From Palsa-504 sp963847965 (GTDB lineage Bacteria > Actinomycetota > Actinomycetes > Streptosporangiales > Streptosporangiaceae): DNA of 64,000 bases. The DNA lies in contig CAWKCG010000036.1 in NCBI GenBank assembly GCA_963847965.1, positions 62,001 through 126,000 on the forward strand, written 5' to 3'. The translations under genes and the position numbers were made by a program. The notes under the pieces were generated by a model, which saw only the letters and a program-made list of their open reading frames with translations, ran no database searches and was not told where the DNA came from. This document shows, piece by piece, positions 34,325-43,474 of this stretch. Numbering within the stretch: the first letter of the stretch is position 1; every line of letters starts with the position of its first letter.

Positions 34325-35215
34325 TTATGCGTGAGCGGGCCGCCTGGCGCCCCAGTGCGACTCCGCGGTTTCGAGGATCAGCGCCTTGGACTCCGCCGGG
34401 TCGAGCGACGCTTCGGTCAGCATCTCGAACGCGATCCTGTGCAGGTACGTCTCCCTCTCCCCCTCCAGGGAGAAGCCGCTTCTGAGGTGCTCAGTGCTCA
34501 CCACGTCTTGCAGCATCGCATCGCTATCGGCGCCGAAGCCGAATATGACAAATGATTCCCCGAAGACCCTGTGCTGCGCGTCAAGCGGGAGGATCTGCAA
34601 CGTCACGTTTGGCCGGTCAGCCTCTCGGGCGAGATGCTGAAGCTGCTCATACATCACGGAGTCATCGCCAATACGGCGCTTCAGGATCGATTCATCGAGC
34701 ACGACCGACAGCTGAAGCTCTTCGCGGTTCAGCACGTGCTGGCGTCGCATGCGAACCTTGACCAGTCGTCCGATCATGCCCGGCGCGATCGGCTCGACCC
34801 TGCTGTAGCTGCTGATGATATGCCGGGCATAGGCCTCGGTCTGCAGCAGGCCGATCACCACATCGACGTGCCAAATGGCCATGGAGGTCGCCTCGTGCTC
34901 GAGGCCGATGAATTGCTGGTAGTCCTCGGAAAGGGTGTCCGAGAATTCCTCCCACCAGCCCTTCTGAACCGCATCCTCGGCGAGCCCGAGCAGGAGCGTG
35001 CGGCGGGGCCCGGTGATCCCGTAGTAGTCGAGCAGTCTTTCTACCTCGCGCGGCCGCAAGCCGGTCCTGGCCCGCTCGTAGCGGCTGACCTTGGAGGGCG
35101 ACCATTTCAGCGCGGCGGCAACCGCGTCTCCGCTCTTGCCCTTGCTCTCCCTGATCCCGCGCAGTTCAGCGGCAAGCCGGCGCCGCCGCACCGTCGGGCT
35201 TGCTGGCGCGATCAT
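34325..35215 (-). CDS. XRE-family regulator with DUF5753 domain
   Basis: 296 residues. N-terminal helix-turn-helix (RLAAELRGIRESKGKSGDAV, then ALKWSPSKVSRYERARTGL), followed by a DUF5753 domain (QQFIGLEHEATSMAIWHVDV, VIGLLQTEAYARHIISSYSR, VLDESILKRRIGD, VTLQILPLDAQHRVFGESFV). This architecture is the DNA-binding half of WhiJ/BldB-like systems paired with DUF397 proteins; the paired gene is at 33738-33974. It probably represses its own region or developmental genes until relieved by a ligand or partner. Confidence 0.92.
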   Translation of the reverse strand: MIAPASPTVRRRRLAAELRGIRESKGKSGDAVAAALKWSPSKVSRYERARTGLRPREVERLLDYYGITGPRRTLLLGLAEDAVQKGWWEEFSDTLSEDYQQFIGLEHEATSMAIWHVDVVIGLLQTEAYARHIISSYSRVEPIAPGMIGRLVKVRMRRQHVLNREELQLSVVLDESILKRRIGDDSVMYEQLQHLAREADRPNVTLQILPLDAQHRVFGESFVIFGFGADSDAMLQDVVSTEHLRSGFSLEGERETYLHRIAFEMLTEASLDPAESKALILETAESHWGARRPAHA

Positions 35216-35833
35216 CTGGCGTCCCTCCTCCTCGGTACCGCGGGCGGACTAGTGGGACGGTCACGCAGTTTTCAGAGAAACAATTTGTGAAACCTCTGCT
35301 ACAACAGTACCCTCGCCCGGGCCAGACCTCACCTCCACCAATCCCGAACGAGCGGTGGTGTCAGGCATCGATACGTGGCTGGAGGCCCGCCGGCCTGGCC
35401 GCCCGGACGAGTACACCGCGACAGCCGGCGGTGCCGGTTCCCTGAGTCCGCGGGTACCGGGGGGCGCGGTGAACGTCCGCCCGGCACGCTGCCGGGTGGT
35501 CCTTCCGGGTGGTCCGCGGAAACGTCAGGGGACTTCGCCCGGCCACCCGAACGGCGGCGCCTCGCATGGGCCGGCGTGGGCCTGCCACGACCCGCGTTGC
35601 CGTTTACCAGAGGGAATGTTCAGCGCTGCGACTGCTGTACAGCCCTATGGCGAGGGGGACGGCGGTAAAGAAATGCGCCTGGAGTTACTGGCTCGACCGG
35701 AGCCCGCGACCGGACCAGGGCGGTCATTCGGGCTTACCTGAAAACGGCGCCAGGCCGGACGGTAATCACACGACCGGCCTGTCACGGATTGGCTGAATCA
35801 GCGACAGGCCGGTAGCCGTGCTCCAGAACTATG
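35216..35833. other. Intergenic stretch with no certain gene
   Basis: 618 bp. A 128-codon + strand frame (35355-35741) and overlapping frames exist but show no family motif, codon bias or ribosome site, so I do not call them. The end next to 35215 (35260-35320) is AT-richer and likely holds the XRE promoter on the minus strand. Confidence 0.4.
35773..35813 (-). terminator. Hairpin after the small exported peptide gene
   Basis: 11-bp inverted repeat ACCGGCCTGTC (35773-35783) and GACAGGCCGGT (35803-35813), 19-nt loop, starting 21 bp beyond the stop of the minus-strand peptide gene. It has no T-run. Confidence 0.55.
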
Positions 35834-35998
35834 TCAGTCGTAGTGATACATGACCCAGTTGTGCACGGGAGGCGCGGCTACGACCACGGCGGCGGCCGGC
35901 GTCTGCGCGACGACGGGCAGGGCCGAGCCCGCCAGAATTGACCCAGCGGCGCTGAGTGCTAGGATTGCTGGAATGATGATAGATCGTCCAATGCGCAT
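35834..35998 (-). CDS. 54-residue exported peptide
   Basis: A small gene from ATG 35998, with GGAGGG just ahead. It encodes a clear signal peptide (MRIGRSIIIPAILALSAAGS ILAGSA, shown in two parts) with cleavage likely after the SALPVVA region, leaving about 25 residues of Ala/Val/Pro ending in HNWVMYHYD. Basic start, hydrophobic core and small-residue cleavage site are all present. Many actinobacterial genomes carry short exported peptides of this shape with aromatic C-termini, function unknown. It is followed by a hairpin and preceded by an AT-rich promoter region. Confidence 0.7.
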   Translation of the reverse strand: MRIGRSIIIPAILALSAAGSILAGSALPVVAQTPAAAVVVAAPPVHNWVMYHYD

Positions 35999-36342
35999 GA
36001 TCCCTCCATGGCATCTACAGAGGTCACGGTCTTACGCATGAACCTCTTCGTCCTACCCGGCGCTTCTGAGTCATATGGAGTTATAGCCCGTCTTCGGCTA
36101 TTTCATACACTTAGCGTAAATCACCACCTACACTTTCTACAAATACTAAAATATGCATAGCGTCTTTTGGTGATATTGCTGCGGAAATACTCGTGTCTCC
36201 GTTCGGTAAAATGTCAGTAATTCGTGCCATGCAAGGTTTCTTGCAATTTGCATCATGCGCTTAGCGGTGCGCGCGGCCGACGAATTAATGTCCGAAAATA
36301 TCCCGCTTGTTCCGTAAATGTTCGGGTAGTAAAGTTTGCTGC
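35999..36342. other. AT-rich divergent promoter region
   Basis: 344 bp of unusually AT-rich DNA between the divergent exported-peptide and LAL-regulator genes. It contains runs such as AAATACTAAAATATGCAT (about 36141-36158) and an inverted pair ATGCAA (36229-36234) / TTTGCAT (36247-36253) around the palindrome TTGCAA (36241-36246). No gene is seen. It may be a horizontally acquired or regulator-silenced promoter. Confidence 0.5.
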
Positions 36343-39177
36343 ATGCACTCGGTGACCCCGGCGGGTGCGCTAGTGGGCCGCCACAGCGAGATGATGCTGC
36401 TGACCGGGCTGATAAAACAGGCGGCCCGGGGGCGCGGCGGTTCGGTGCTCATCGAGGGCGAACCGGGCATCGGCAAGTCCGCGCTGGTGCGCGCGGCGAC
36501 AGTGGAGGCGCCGGAGGCCGGCTGCCAGGTGTTCTGGGGCGCCGGCGACGAGCTGGGCCAGGCGCTCCCGCTCCTGCCGTTCCTCGATGGGTTGCGGGTA
36601 CGCGAGCCCGCGACCAATCCCCGGCGGAACACGATCGTTCGGCTCCTGCGCGGTGAGGTCAGCACCGACCGGGGCACGGACGTGCCGGCGGTGCTGGCGG
36701 AGCAACTGCTGGCGCTGGTCGCCGAGGAGTGTGCGGTGCGGCCGACCATCCTGGTCATCGACGACCTGCAGTGGGCCGACCCGGCCAGCATTACCTTGTG
36801 GGGACGGCTGGCGGGGTCGGCTGGTCGCATGCCGCTGCTCCTGGTCGGGATGATGCGGCCCGTCCCGCAGCGGGAGGACGTGCTGGCGCTGCGGCGAGTG
36901 GCGGGCAACGCCGTCCGACACCAGCTCACCGGGCTCACCGCGGCGGCGGTAGCCGAGCTGGTGGCCGCGCTGGCTGGCGGCAGGCCCGACGAAAACCTGC
37001 TACGGCTGGCCGACGGGGCGGCAGGCAACGCGCTCTACGTCACCGAGCTGGTGGCCGCGCTGGCCCGCGGCTCCGGCCTGACCATCACCGAGGCCGGAGG
37101 CGCGGTGCTGGCGGGCGGTTCTGTACCGGGCTCCCTGTCGGCGGCGATAGCGGACCGGCTTGGCTTTGCCGCAGGCCCGGTGCGCCAGGTCCTGCGCGCG
37201 GCAGCCTTGCTCGGCGTGGACTTCGCGGTCCATGACCTGGCGATCGTGCTGGACCGCGGCGTGGCAGACCTGATCCCGGCGGTGGAAGAGGCGCGTGCGG
37301 CCGGCGTGCTGGCCGAATCCGGCGCCGGCCTTGGGTTCCGGCATCCGCTGATCCGGACGGCGCTGTATGACGAGATGCCCGCGTCCGTACGCTCCGCCTG
37401 GCACCGCGACGCCGGGCGCGCCCTCGCGAAGGCAGGCGCGCCGGCGGACCGGGTGGCCCGGCAGATGCTGCGGGCGGTCGGCGGACCCGACGGCGCGACC
37501 GAGCCGGTGGATGAGTGGATGCTGGACTGGCTGGCCAGCAGCGCGGACCCGCTGGTCGGCCAGGCGCCAGGAGTGGCAGCCGAACTCCTTTCCCGTGCCG
37601 TAGCCAGTTCCGCGGCCACCTCGGCCCGGCAAGGCTGGCTGGCCAGCCGACTCGCCGACGCCCTGTACCGTACCGGTGACACGGCCGCGGCGCAGCAGGT
37701 GGCGAACCGCGCGCTGGAGCACGCCGCCGAGCCCGATCTCCTCGTGGACCTGTACTGGACGCTGGCGCAGTGCCTCATGCGGGCGGGCGAGTCCGCGGAG
37801 TCCCTGGCCACGCTGGACCGGGCGCTGGCTTCGCCGGGGATTTCGGCCCGGCACCGCGCCCGGCTGCTCACGCTCGCCACGCGGACGCACCTCGGCATCG
37901 GCGAGGTCGAGAAGGCGGGCCGGGTCGCCGACAGTGCGCTCGCGGAGGCGTCGGCCGCAGGCGACAACTGGGCCATGGGCTGGGCGCTGCACGTGCTGTC
38001 GCTGGTGACGGCGGTACGAGGGCAGTTGACAGACGCGCTGCCGCTGTTCGACCGGGCGCTGGCCGTGACCCAATCCGACCCGGCGCTGACCGATCTGCGG
38101 CTGCTGCTGCAGATCAACAAGGCGGGCCATCTGGGCAATCTCGACCGGTATGACGAGGCGCTGGCCTTGGCTGGGCAGGCCAGGCAGCTGGCCGACCAGG
38201 TCGGCACGACGATCCGGCTGGCTCAGGCGCACTCCGTCCTGGGCCAGCTGCTCTATGAGACGGGGCGGTGGGACGATGCGCTGGCCGAGGTGGAGGTCGT
38301 GCAGGAGGACCTGAAGGCTCCCGCCGCGGCGTGCTGCGATCTCGGCGTCGCGGCGGTGATCAGCTTCCGTCGCGGCGAGACCGGCGCGGCGCGGCGCCAC
38401 CTCGCGGCGGCCGTCCCGTACGCCCGGCGGATCGGGCACCGGTTCGTTGGCATGCTGGCCCTCGCCCGCAGCCTGGACCGTGAACAGGATGGCGCGCTAC
38501 CGGAGGCGCTGGCGGAGCTGACCGAAGCGTTCGACGGCAACGAAGAAGTGGTGGAGGTCGAGGAGCTGCTCGCGGATGCCGTCCGCCTCGCCGCCGAGGC
38601 CGGCGACCTGGCCACCGCGCGGACCCTTGCGGGCCACGCCGACGCCCTGGCCGCGGAGTCGGAGATCCCGCACCGGCAGGCCAACGCGCTGTACTGCCGC
38701 GGCCTGCTGGACCGCGATGCGCCGCGGCTGCTCGCGGCCGCCGAGCGCTACGACGCCGCAGGCCGGCCCCTGCTGAGGGCGATGGCGCTGGAGGCGGCCG
38801 CCGGCCGCTTCGTCGACGCCGACGACCGGGACCAGGCGCGGGCGGCGTTTACCCGGGCCGTGGAGGTGTACGCCTCCCTCGGCGCGGCGGCGGACGTCGC
38901 CCGGCTCCAGGCCACGTTCCGGGCCCACGGCATCCGGCGCGGGCCGCACGCCAAACACCGGCGGGCGCAGAGCGGCTGGGACAGCCTCACGGCGACCGAG
39001 ATCAAGATCGCCGCATTCGTCGAGGAGGGATTGTCGAACCCCGAGATCGCCGCCAGGCTGCTGCTGTCCCGGCGGACGGTCGCGACCCACGTCTCCCACA
39101 TCCTGAAGAAACTCGACGTCCACTCGCGGATAGACATCGCCCGCGAGGCCGCCCTGCGGACGATCGCGCCGAAGTGA
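36343..39177 (+). CDS. LuxR-family LAL regulator (large ATP-binding)
   Basis: 944 residues from ATG 36343. N-terminal AAA/STAND ATPase: Walker A LIEGEPGIGKSALVRAA, Walker B ILVIDDLQWADPASITLWGR. A long middle region is TPR-like helical repeats (about 400-860). The C-terminal LuxR helix-turn-helix is LTATEIKIAAFVEEGLSNPE, then ARLLLSRRTVATHVSHILKK. LAL proteins are pathway-specific or sugar-sensing activators in actinobacteria. No biosynthetic cluster is adjacent, so the target is unclear. An upstream in-frame TTG (36307) is less likely because it adds an atypical Cys-rich lead. Confidence 0.93.
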   Translation: MHSVTPAGALVGRHSEMMLLTGLIKQAARGRGGSVLIEGEPGIGKSALVRAATVEAPEAGCQVFWGAGDELGQALPLLPFLDGLRVREPATNPRRNTIVRLLRGEVSTDRGTDVPAVLAEQLLALVAEECAVRPTILVIDDLQWADPASITLWGRLAGSAGRMPLLLVGMMRPVPQREDVLALRRVAGNAVRHQLTGLTAAAVAELVAALAGGRPDENLLRLADGAAGNALYVTELVAALARGSGLTITEAGGAVLAGGSVPGSLSAAIADRLGFAAGPVRQVLRAAALLGVDFAVHDLAIVLDRGVADLIPAVEEARAAGVLAESGAGLGFRHPLIRTALYDEMPASVRSAWHRDAGRALAKAGAPADRVARQMLRAVGGPDGATEPVDEWMLDWLASSADPLVGQAPGVAAELLSRAVASSAATSARQGWLASRLADALYRTGDTAAAQQVANRALEHAAEPDLLVDLYWTLAQCLMRAGESAESLATLDRALASPGISARHRARLLTLATRTHLGIGEVEKAGRVADSALAEASAAGDNWAMGWALHVLSLVTAVRGQLTDALPLFDRALAVTQSDPALTDLRLLLQINKAGHLGNLDRYDEALALAGQARQLADQVGTTIRLAQAHSVLGQLLYETGRWDDALAEVEVVQEDLKAPAAACCDLGVAAVISFRRGETGAARRHLAAAVPYARRIGHRFVGMLALARSLDREQDGALPEALAELTEAFDGNEEVVEVEELLADAVRLAAEAGDLATARTLAGHADALAAESEIPHRQANALYCRGLLDRDAPRLLAAAERYDAAGRPLLRAMALEAAAGRFVDADDRDQARAAFTRAVEVYASLGAAADVARLQATFRAHGIRRGPHAKHRRAQSGWDSLTATEIKIAAFVEEGLSNPEIAARLLLSRRTVATHVSHILKKLDVHSRIDIAREAALRTIAPK

Positions 39178-39220
39178 CGCAGACCGCCTGAATCGCCGTG
39201 CGGGACCGCGGGATCGTCCG

Positions 39221-39268
39221 GTGGGGACTGTGAACCGCCGGGAGGGCGGTACGGCTCACAGTCCCCAC
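39221..39268. terminator. Bidirectional hairpin between convergent genes
   Basis: 13-bp inverted repeat GTGGGGACTGTGA (39221-39233) and TCACAGTCCCCAC (39256-39268), with an inner ACCGCC/GGCGGT pairing. It lies between the LAL regulator stop and the convergent HATPase gene, whose last codons form part of the right arm. Confidence 0.75.
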
Positions 39269-39720
39269 GTGCGAACCCCCTGCGGGCCGCGTCCGGCGCC
39301 CTCGGCCACTTCGGGTGCGAACGCGAGCGTGAAGTACACGGCCTTGCCCGCAGGGGTGCGGTAGAAGCCCCACTCGTCCGACAGCGTGGCGACCAGCATC
39401 AGGCCCCGCCCGGCCTCGGCCTCGAGTGCGGCCTCAAGCACCACTGGCAGGGAATACGACGAGTCGTGGACATCAACGCGCAGCTCACCGCAGGAGCAGG
39501 TGACGGCTAGCGTGATGGTCCCGCTCGTCTCGTGCCTGATGGCATTGGTCACCAGTTCGCTGGCGAGCAGGACCGCGGTGTCCGGGTCGACGGGGACATC
39601 CCAGGCACAGACGGCCGCGCGGACCTGGCTGCGGGCTTGCGCCGCAGCAGCCGGTCCCGCGGTCAGCCGGAAGCGACAGATCTGCAACTCCGTGGGACGG
39701 GTCGGCGCCATCGTGTTCAT
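39256..39720 (-). CDS. ATP-binding anti-sigma-type protein (HATPase_c)
   Basis: 154 residues from ATG 39720, preceded by GAAGGA. The GHKL fold is shown by the N-box LLASELVTNAIRHETSG, the G1-like DSSYSLPVV (variant of DxGxG) and the G2 region EAGRGLMLVATLSDEWGF. Such stand-alone RsbW/SpoIIAB-like proteins are numerous in Streptomyces-type actinobacteria and bind sigma factors or anti-anti-sigma partners. None is adjacent. The weak G1 box may mean altered nucleotide binding. Confidence 0.87.
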   Translation of the reverse strand: MNTMAPTRPTELQICRFRLTAGPAAAAQARSQVRAAVCAWDVPVDPDTAVLLASELVTNAIRHETSGTITLAVTCSCGELRVDVHDSSYSLPVVLEAALEAEAGRGLMLVATLSDEWGFYRTPAGKAVYFTLAFAPEVAEGAGRGPQGVRTWGL

Positions 39721-40036
39721 CGGGTTCCTTCGTGGGCCGGGGTCAACCTGGTCCGGCAGAGCGCCGGTCACTCTGCGCGGCTGCGCCCGGGAAGGTCCGA
39801 GCACCGTGGAGGGGTGCTCATAGCCGGTTGCAGGAAAAATGCTGCTGCAAGTTGCAGTGAGAGACATCGGTCAGCTGACGGATTTTGAACCATTCGCGTA
39901 GATCGCGAACCTCGGCTGCCTCTAACCAGAGGACAGTCCCGTTCCCGTGAAGCGGTCGCGACCTCGGCGGACGTCACGGAACGCCGCTAGCGCGAGCCAC
40001 TCCAGCCACTCCGGCAGGCGGCGAGGGCGCGTCCGG
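39721..40036. other. Intergenic stretch, no gene seen
   Basis: 316 bp between the HATPase start and the methyltransferase stop, both on the minus strand. Frames here are short and lack motifs. The HATPase promoter should lie next to 39721-39850, where GC content dips slightly. Confidence 0.4.
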
Positions 40037-40843
40037 TCAGGGCTTGCGCCCGACGCCTCCGTAAGCGGCCAGGGGCTTCCCGGTATCCACGCCGGTTCCC
40101 GGCCGCCAGCGGTGCAGTTGCACCAGCCCGGGCTCGACCATCTCCAGGCCGTCGAAGAAGCGCATGACTTCGGGGTAGGTCCGCGGCAGTATCCGGGTAC
40201 TTCCCGTGCGCGTGCTGAGCTGCCGCAGGGCCGGCGACACCACCTGGTCTACGTCGCTGGCCGGGGTCGCGACCACCAGGTAGCTGCCCGATGGCACCGC
40301 GTCCATGAGCGTCCGGGTGATCTGCCAGGGGTCATCCTCGTCGGGGATGAACTGGAGGATCATGATCAGGCTGACGGCGACGGGGCGGCTGAAGTCCAGG
40401 GTGGCGGCCGCCTCCTTCAAGATCTGCCCGGTGTTGCGGAGGTCGGCGTCGATGTACGCGCACGCCCCCTCGGGGGTGCTGGTGAGCAGGGCCTTGGCGT
40501 GGGACAACACGATGGGGTCGTTGTCCACGTAGACGATGCGGGAGTCCGGAGCGGCGTGCTGCGCCACCTCGTGGGTGTTGTTGGCGCTGGGGAGGCCGGT
40601 CCCGATGTCAAGGAACTGGCGGACGCCCGCGTCGGCGGCCAGGTAGTGGACCGCCCGGCCGAGGAAGGCGCGGTTCATCCGCACGCCCGCGACGATGCCA
40701 GGGAACGCCTGGATCATCTCCTCGCCGGCCTCGCGGTCGACCTTGAAGTTGTCCTTGCCGCCCAGCCAGTAGTCGTAGATCCGCGCGATGGACGCCACGC
40801 TGGTGTCGAACCGCGGTCCCTGGCCGGGCTGCTCCTCGGTCAC
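40037..40843 (-). CDS. S-adenosyl methyltransferase family (PF04672-type) protein
   Basis: 268 residues. Diagnostic segments are ASIARIYDYWLGGKDNFKVD, REAGEEMIQAFPGIVAGVRM, NRAFLGRAVHYLAADAGVRQ, FLDIGTGLPSANNTHEVAQ (SAM motif I), RIVYVDNDPIVLSHAKALL (acidic motif II) and VSLIMILQFIPDED. This family is greatly expanded in actinomycetes, and members are SAM-binding proteins of uncertain substrate. It stands alone, and its upstream region is shared with nothing. Confidence 0.92.
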   Translation of the reverse strand: MTEEQPGQGPRFDTSVASIARIYDYWLGGKDNFKVDREAGEEMIQAFPGIVAGVRMNRAFLGRAVHYLAADAGVRQFLDIGTGLPSANNTHEVAQHAAPDSRIVYVDNDPIVLSHAKALLTSTPEGACAYIDADLRNTGQILKEAAATLDFSRPVAVSLIMILQFIPDEDDPWQITRTLMDAVPSGSYLVVATPASDVDQVVSPALRQLSTRTGSTRILPRTYPEVMRFFDGLEMVEPGLVQLHRWRPGTGVDTGKPLAAYGGVGRKP

Positions 40844-40940
40844 GAGTCAAGGCCTTTCCTAGGTCGGCTATTACCGTGATTATCCCCTACCGCCCGGGTT
40901 GGCCGGCCCCGGTTACACCCCTGGGCGTGCGCGTCGCTGG

Positions 40941-42563
40941 TCAGAGCCCGGACACGGCCACCTGGGCTGGATGCTCGACGGTGAACCTGTAGCGGACCCT
41001 CGTCGTCTGCCCGCCGTCGAGTGGTAGTTCCCAGGTGAGTTCGCCTAGGTCGTTCTGCTCGGCCGGGTCCGGGCTCGCCTCGCGCAGGCGCACCTTGACG
41101 TCGCCGTCGGTGGACACCGGGATGTGATCGTGAACGCTGACCCTGGTCTTGTCCGCGCGGTGGTTTTCCACCGTGATCTCGTAGGCGACGTCGATCGTCC
41201 GCGTCCCGCCGATCACGGCCTTGCTCGTGCGCCGCCTGCGCAGCTGGCGTTCGACCCTGATCTGGTCGTCCACTCCGAGCTGCAGCTCGAATTCCTCGCC
41301 CGCGGCGACGGTCTCCAGTGATGTCTCTCCGACGAACCGGGTGTCGTGGAAGACGCGGGCCGGGCCGGGGAGCAGCAGCAGCGGTGAGGTGTTGGTGGCG
41401 GTGGCCCGCAGGTACGCCTCGGGGGCCATGACCGGGACCGCGAGGTGGTCCAGGGCCGCGTCGAGCGTGAACCGGGCGACCACGGTCTTGTGCGGGCCGC
41501 CGTCGGCGGGCACGGCCAGCGGGCGCTGGACCTGGTAGGCCAGGCCCGACCCGAGCTCTCCCGGCTCGCCGGGTTCGGCGGGTTCGGCGCCTAGTAGCAC
41601 GGCCTCCGGCATATGGGCCTGCGGGAGGGCGGCGAGTGGGGCTCCGGCCGCCATGGCCGCGGCCCCGCCGGGCGGAAGACTCCCCGACCTGGCTGCCATG
41701 GCCAGGGACCTGGCCATGGGCCGCGGAACCGGCTGGGCGCGCCCGATGTACCACGGGTCAAGCTCGGGCAGGGTCTGGTGCAGCCCGCGCCGCGTGGTGG
41801 ACAAGACCAGCTCGACGGCGGGCCAGTCTTCTCCGGTCTGCTGAGTGACCTCGGCCAGGTAGCCGACGGAGAGCTTTCTGCCCTCGAGCGCCAGGTCGTA
41901 CAGGGGACGCCAGGACGCGCCGGGCACGTGGTAGGAGAACTCCACCTCGGCGCGGGTCGCGGCGCCGGCCTCCAGGGTCGCGGAGACCTCGGTGAACGCC
42001 ACGGAGTGGCCAGCCCGTTTCTCCGCGGCCGCCAGGCGCGCCTCGGCGGCTTCGAGTTCCCGGCGGGCGACGCGCCTGCGCGCGCTGATCTCGCGGCGCC
42101 TGCCGAGCGTCCCCGCGGTGTCGGCGGACAGGTGACCGGCCATCTGGGACAGGTCGTCGTGGCTGGCGCGGCCGAAGCTCACCGCCCGCGCCAGCGCGGT
42201 GGCGGCCGCCTCGGACAGGTGCCCGGCGAAGTCCAGGCGCGCCTGCTCGGCGGTTTCCTCGTCGTCGAGCGCCTGCACGGCGTCGCGGCACCGGTCCACC
42301 TCCGAGCGCAGCCGAGCGGTTTCCTCGCGCAGCGGATCGGCGCGGTAGCGACGGTGGACCTCGACGTCCAGCAGGGACAGGTCGTGCCCGCGAGCCGCGA
42401 CGCGCACCGAGGCAGGATCCACGGTGGCCGGCAGGTCGCTGATGACCACCGTCTGGGGCCCGGCCAGCATGCTCACCGTCCCGCTGCGCCGCACGCGGGC
42501 GCCGTCCCTGAAGACCGTCACGCCCGTGATCGGCGCGTCAAGACCACCAGTGCCGTCCGCCAT
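40941..42563 (-). CDS. DUF4139/MuiA-family protein
   Basis: 540 residues from ATG 42563 (MADGTGGLDAPITGVTVFRD); GAGAGG precedes. The N-terminal DUF4140 part (VTVFRDGARVRRSGTVSM) is followed by a long coiled coil (RLRSEVDRCRDAVQALDDEE, REISARRRVARRELEAAEAR) and the C-terminal DUF4139 beta region (YHVPGASWRPLYDLALEGRK, STTRRGLHQTLPELDPWYIG, YEITVENHRADKTRVSVHDH). Family members are mucoidy-inhibitor A-like with unknown biochemistry. No signal peptide is evident. It is divergent from the metallo-hydrolase gene, sharing an 85-bp promoter region. Confidence 0.85.
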   Translation of the reverse strand: MADGTGGLDAPITGVTVFRDGARVRRSGTVSMLAGPQTVVISDLPATVDPASVRVAARGHDLSLLDVEVHRRYRADPLREETARLRSEVDRCRDAVQALDDEETAEQARLDFAGHLSEAAATALARAVSFGRASHDDLSQMAGHLSADTAGTLGRRREISARRRVARRELEAAEARLAAAEKRAGHSVAFTEVSATLEAGAATRAEVEFSYHVPGASWRPLYDLALEGRKLSVGYLAEVTQQTGEDWPAVELVLSTTRRGLHQTLPELDPWYIGRAQPVPRPMARSLAMAARSGSLPPGGAAAMAAGAPLAALPQAHMPEAVLLGAEPAEPGEPGELGSGLAYQVQRPLAVPADGGPHKTVVARFTLDAALDHLAVPVMAPEAYLRATATNTSPLLLLPGPARVFHDTRFVGETSLETVAAGEEFELQLGVDDQIRVERQLRRRRTSKAVIGGTRTIDVAYEITVENHRADKTRVSVHDHIPVSTDGDVKVRLREASPDPAEQNDLGELTWELPLDGGQTTRVRYRFTVEHPAQVAVSGL

Positions 42564-42648
42564 CGGCCTCTCCCGTTCCTCTCGTTCCGTCACCGCGTAC
42601 GTCCATCGTGCCGCACGTTGTCCCGCGCCAGGGACTGACAATGGGACG

Positions 42649-43407
42649 GTGACCGCGCCAGGACGCCCATCGCTCACCATCACCTTCGCAGGTAGCGGCG
42701 ATGCCTTCGGCAGCGGCGGCCGCTACCAGGCCTGCATCCACCTGCAAGGCCCGGGTTACGAACCGGTGCTCCTGGACTGCGGCGCCACCTCGCTGAGCGC
42801 CCTCAAGCGCGTGGGCCTCGACCCCGGTGAGATCGCCGCCGTGTTCGTCTCCCACCTCCACGGCGACCACTTCGGCGGGCTCCCCTTCCTCATCCTCGAC
42901 GGCCAGTTCTCCCGGCGCACCAGGCCGCTCACCGTCGCCGGCCCGCCGGGCCTGTCCGCCCGGCTGACCGAGGCGATGGAGTGCATGTTCCCCGGCTCGT
43001 CAACCGCCGACCGCCGCTTTCGCGTCGAGGTGGTCGAGCTGAACCCAGGGTCCGCCGGCACCGTGTCCGGGGTTACGGTCAGGGCCTGGGCGGGCGATCA
43101 CCCCAGCGGCGCCCCCGCCCTCCTGCTGAGGCTGGGCCTGGCCGGCCAGACGGTCGCCTACACCGGGGATACCGCCTGGACCGACGCGCTCGCGGACGTC
43201 GCCGCGGGCGCCGACCTGCTCATCGCCGAGGCGTACTACCGGGACAAGGACATCCCCTACCACCTCCGCCACGCCAACCTGGTCGCCCACCGCGACCAGC
43301 TCACCGCCAGGCGCGTCATCCTCACCCATATGTCCGCCGACGTCCTGGATCACCAGTACGACGTGGCCTTCGAGACCGCGCACGACGGGCTCGTCATCAA
43401 AATCTGA
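42649..43407 (+). CDS. MBL-fold metallo-hydrolase (RNase Z-like)
   Basis: 252 residues from GTG 42649. The metal site is intact: SHLHGDHFGG (HxHxDH), later AGDHPSG, AYTGDTAWTD (Asp) and ILTHMSADV (His). The FAGSGDAFGSGGRYQACIHL start is typical of RNase Z/arylsulfatase-like members. It should hydrolyse a phosphodiester, thioester or related bond with two zinc ions; a true tRNA 3'-processing role is uncertain because the exosite arm is not obvious. Confidence 0.88.
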   Translation: MTAPGRPSLTITFAGSGDAFGSGGRYQACIHLQGPGYEPVLLDCGATSLSALKRVGLDPGEIAAVFVSHLHGDHFGGLPFLILDGQFSRRTRPLTVAGPPGLSARLTEAMECMFPGSSTADRRFRVEVVELNPGSAGTVSGVTVRAWAGDHPSGAPALLLRLGLAGQTVAYTGDTAWTDALADVAAGADLLIAEAYYRDKDIPYHLRHANLVAHRDQLTARRVILTHMSADVLDHQYDVAFETAHDGLVIKI

Positions 43408-43474
43408 CGCCGGAGCGCTGGGGAGGGGTCTGACGCCGGTTTGCTGCGGCACTGGGACGGATCGGGTCAGGGGG

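Noticed and set aside
35355..35741. 128-codon + strand frame in the XRE upstream gap
   Set aside because: No ribosome site, family motif or conserved composition; overlaps other equally long chance frames.
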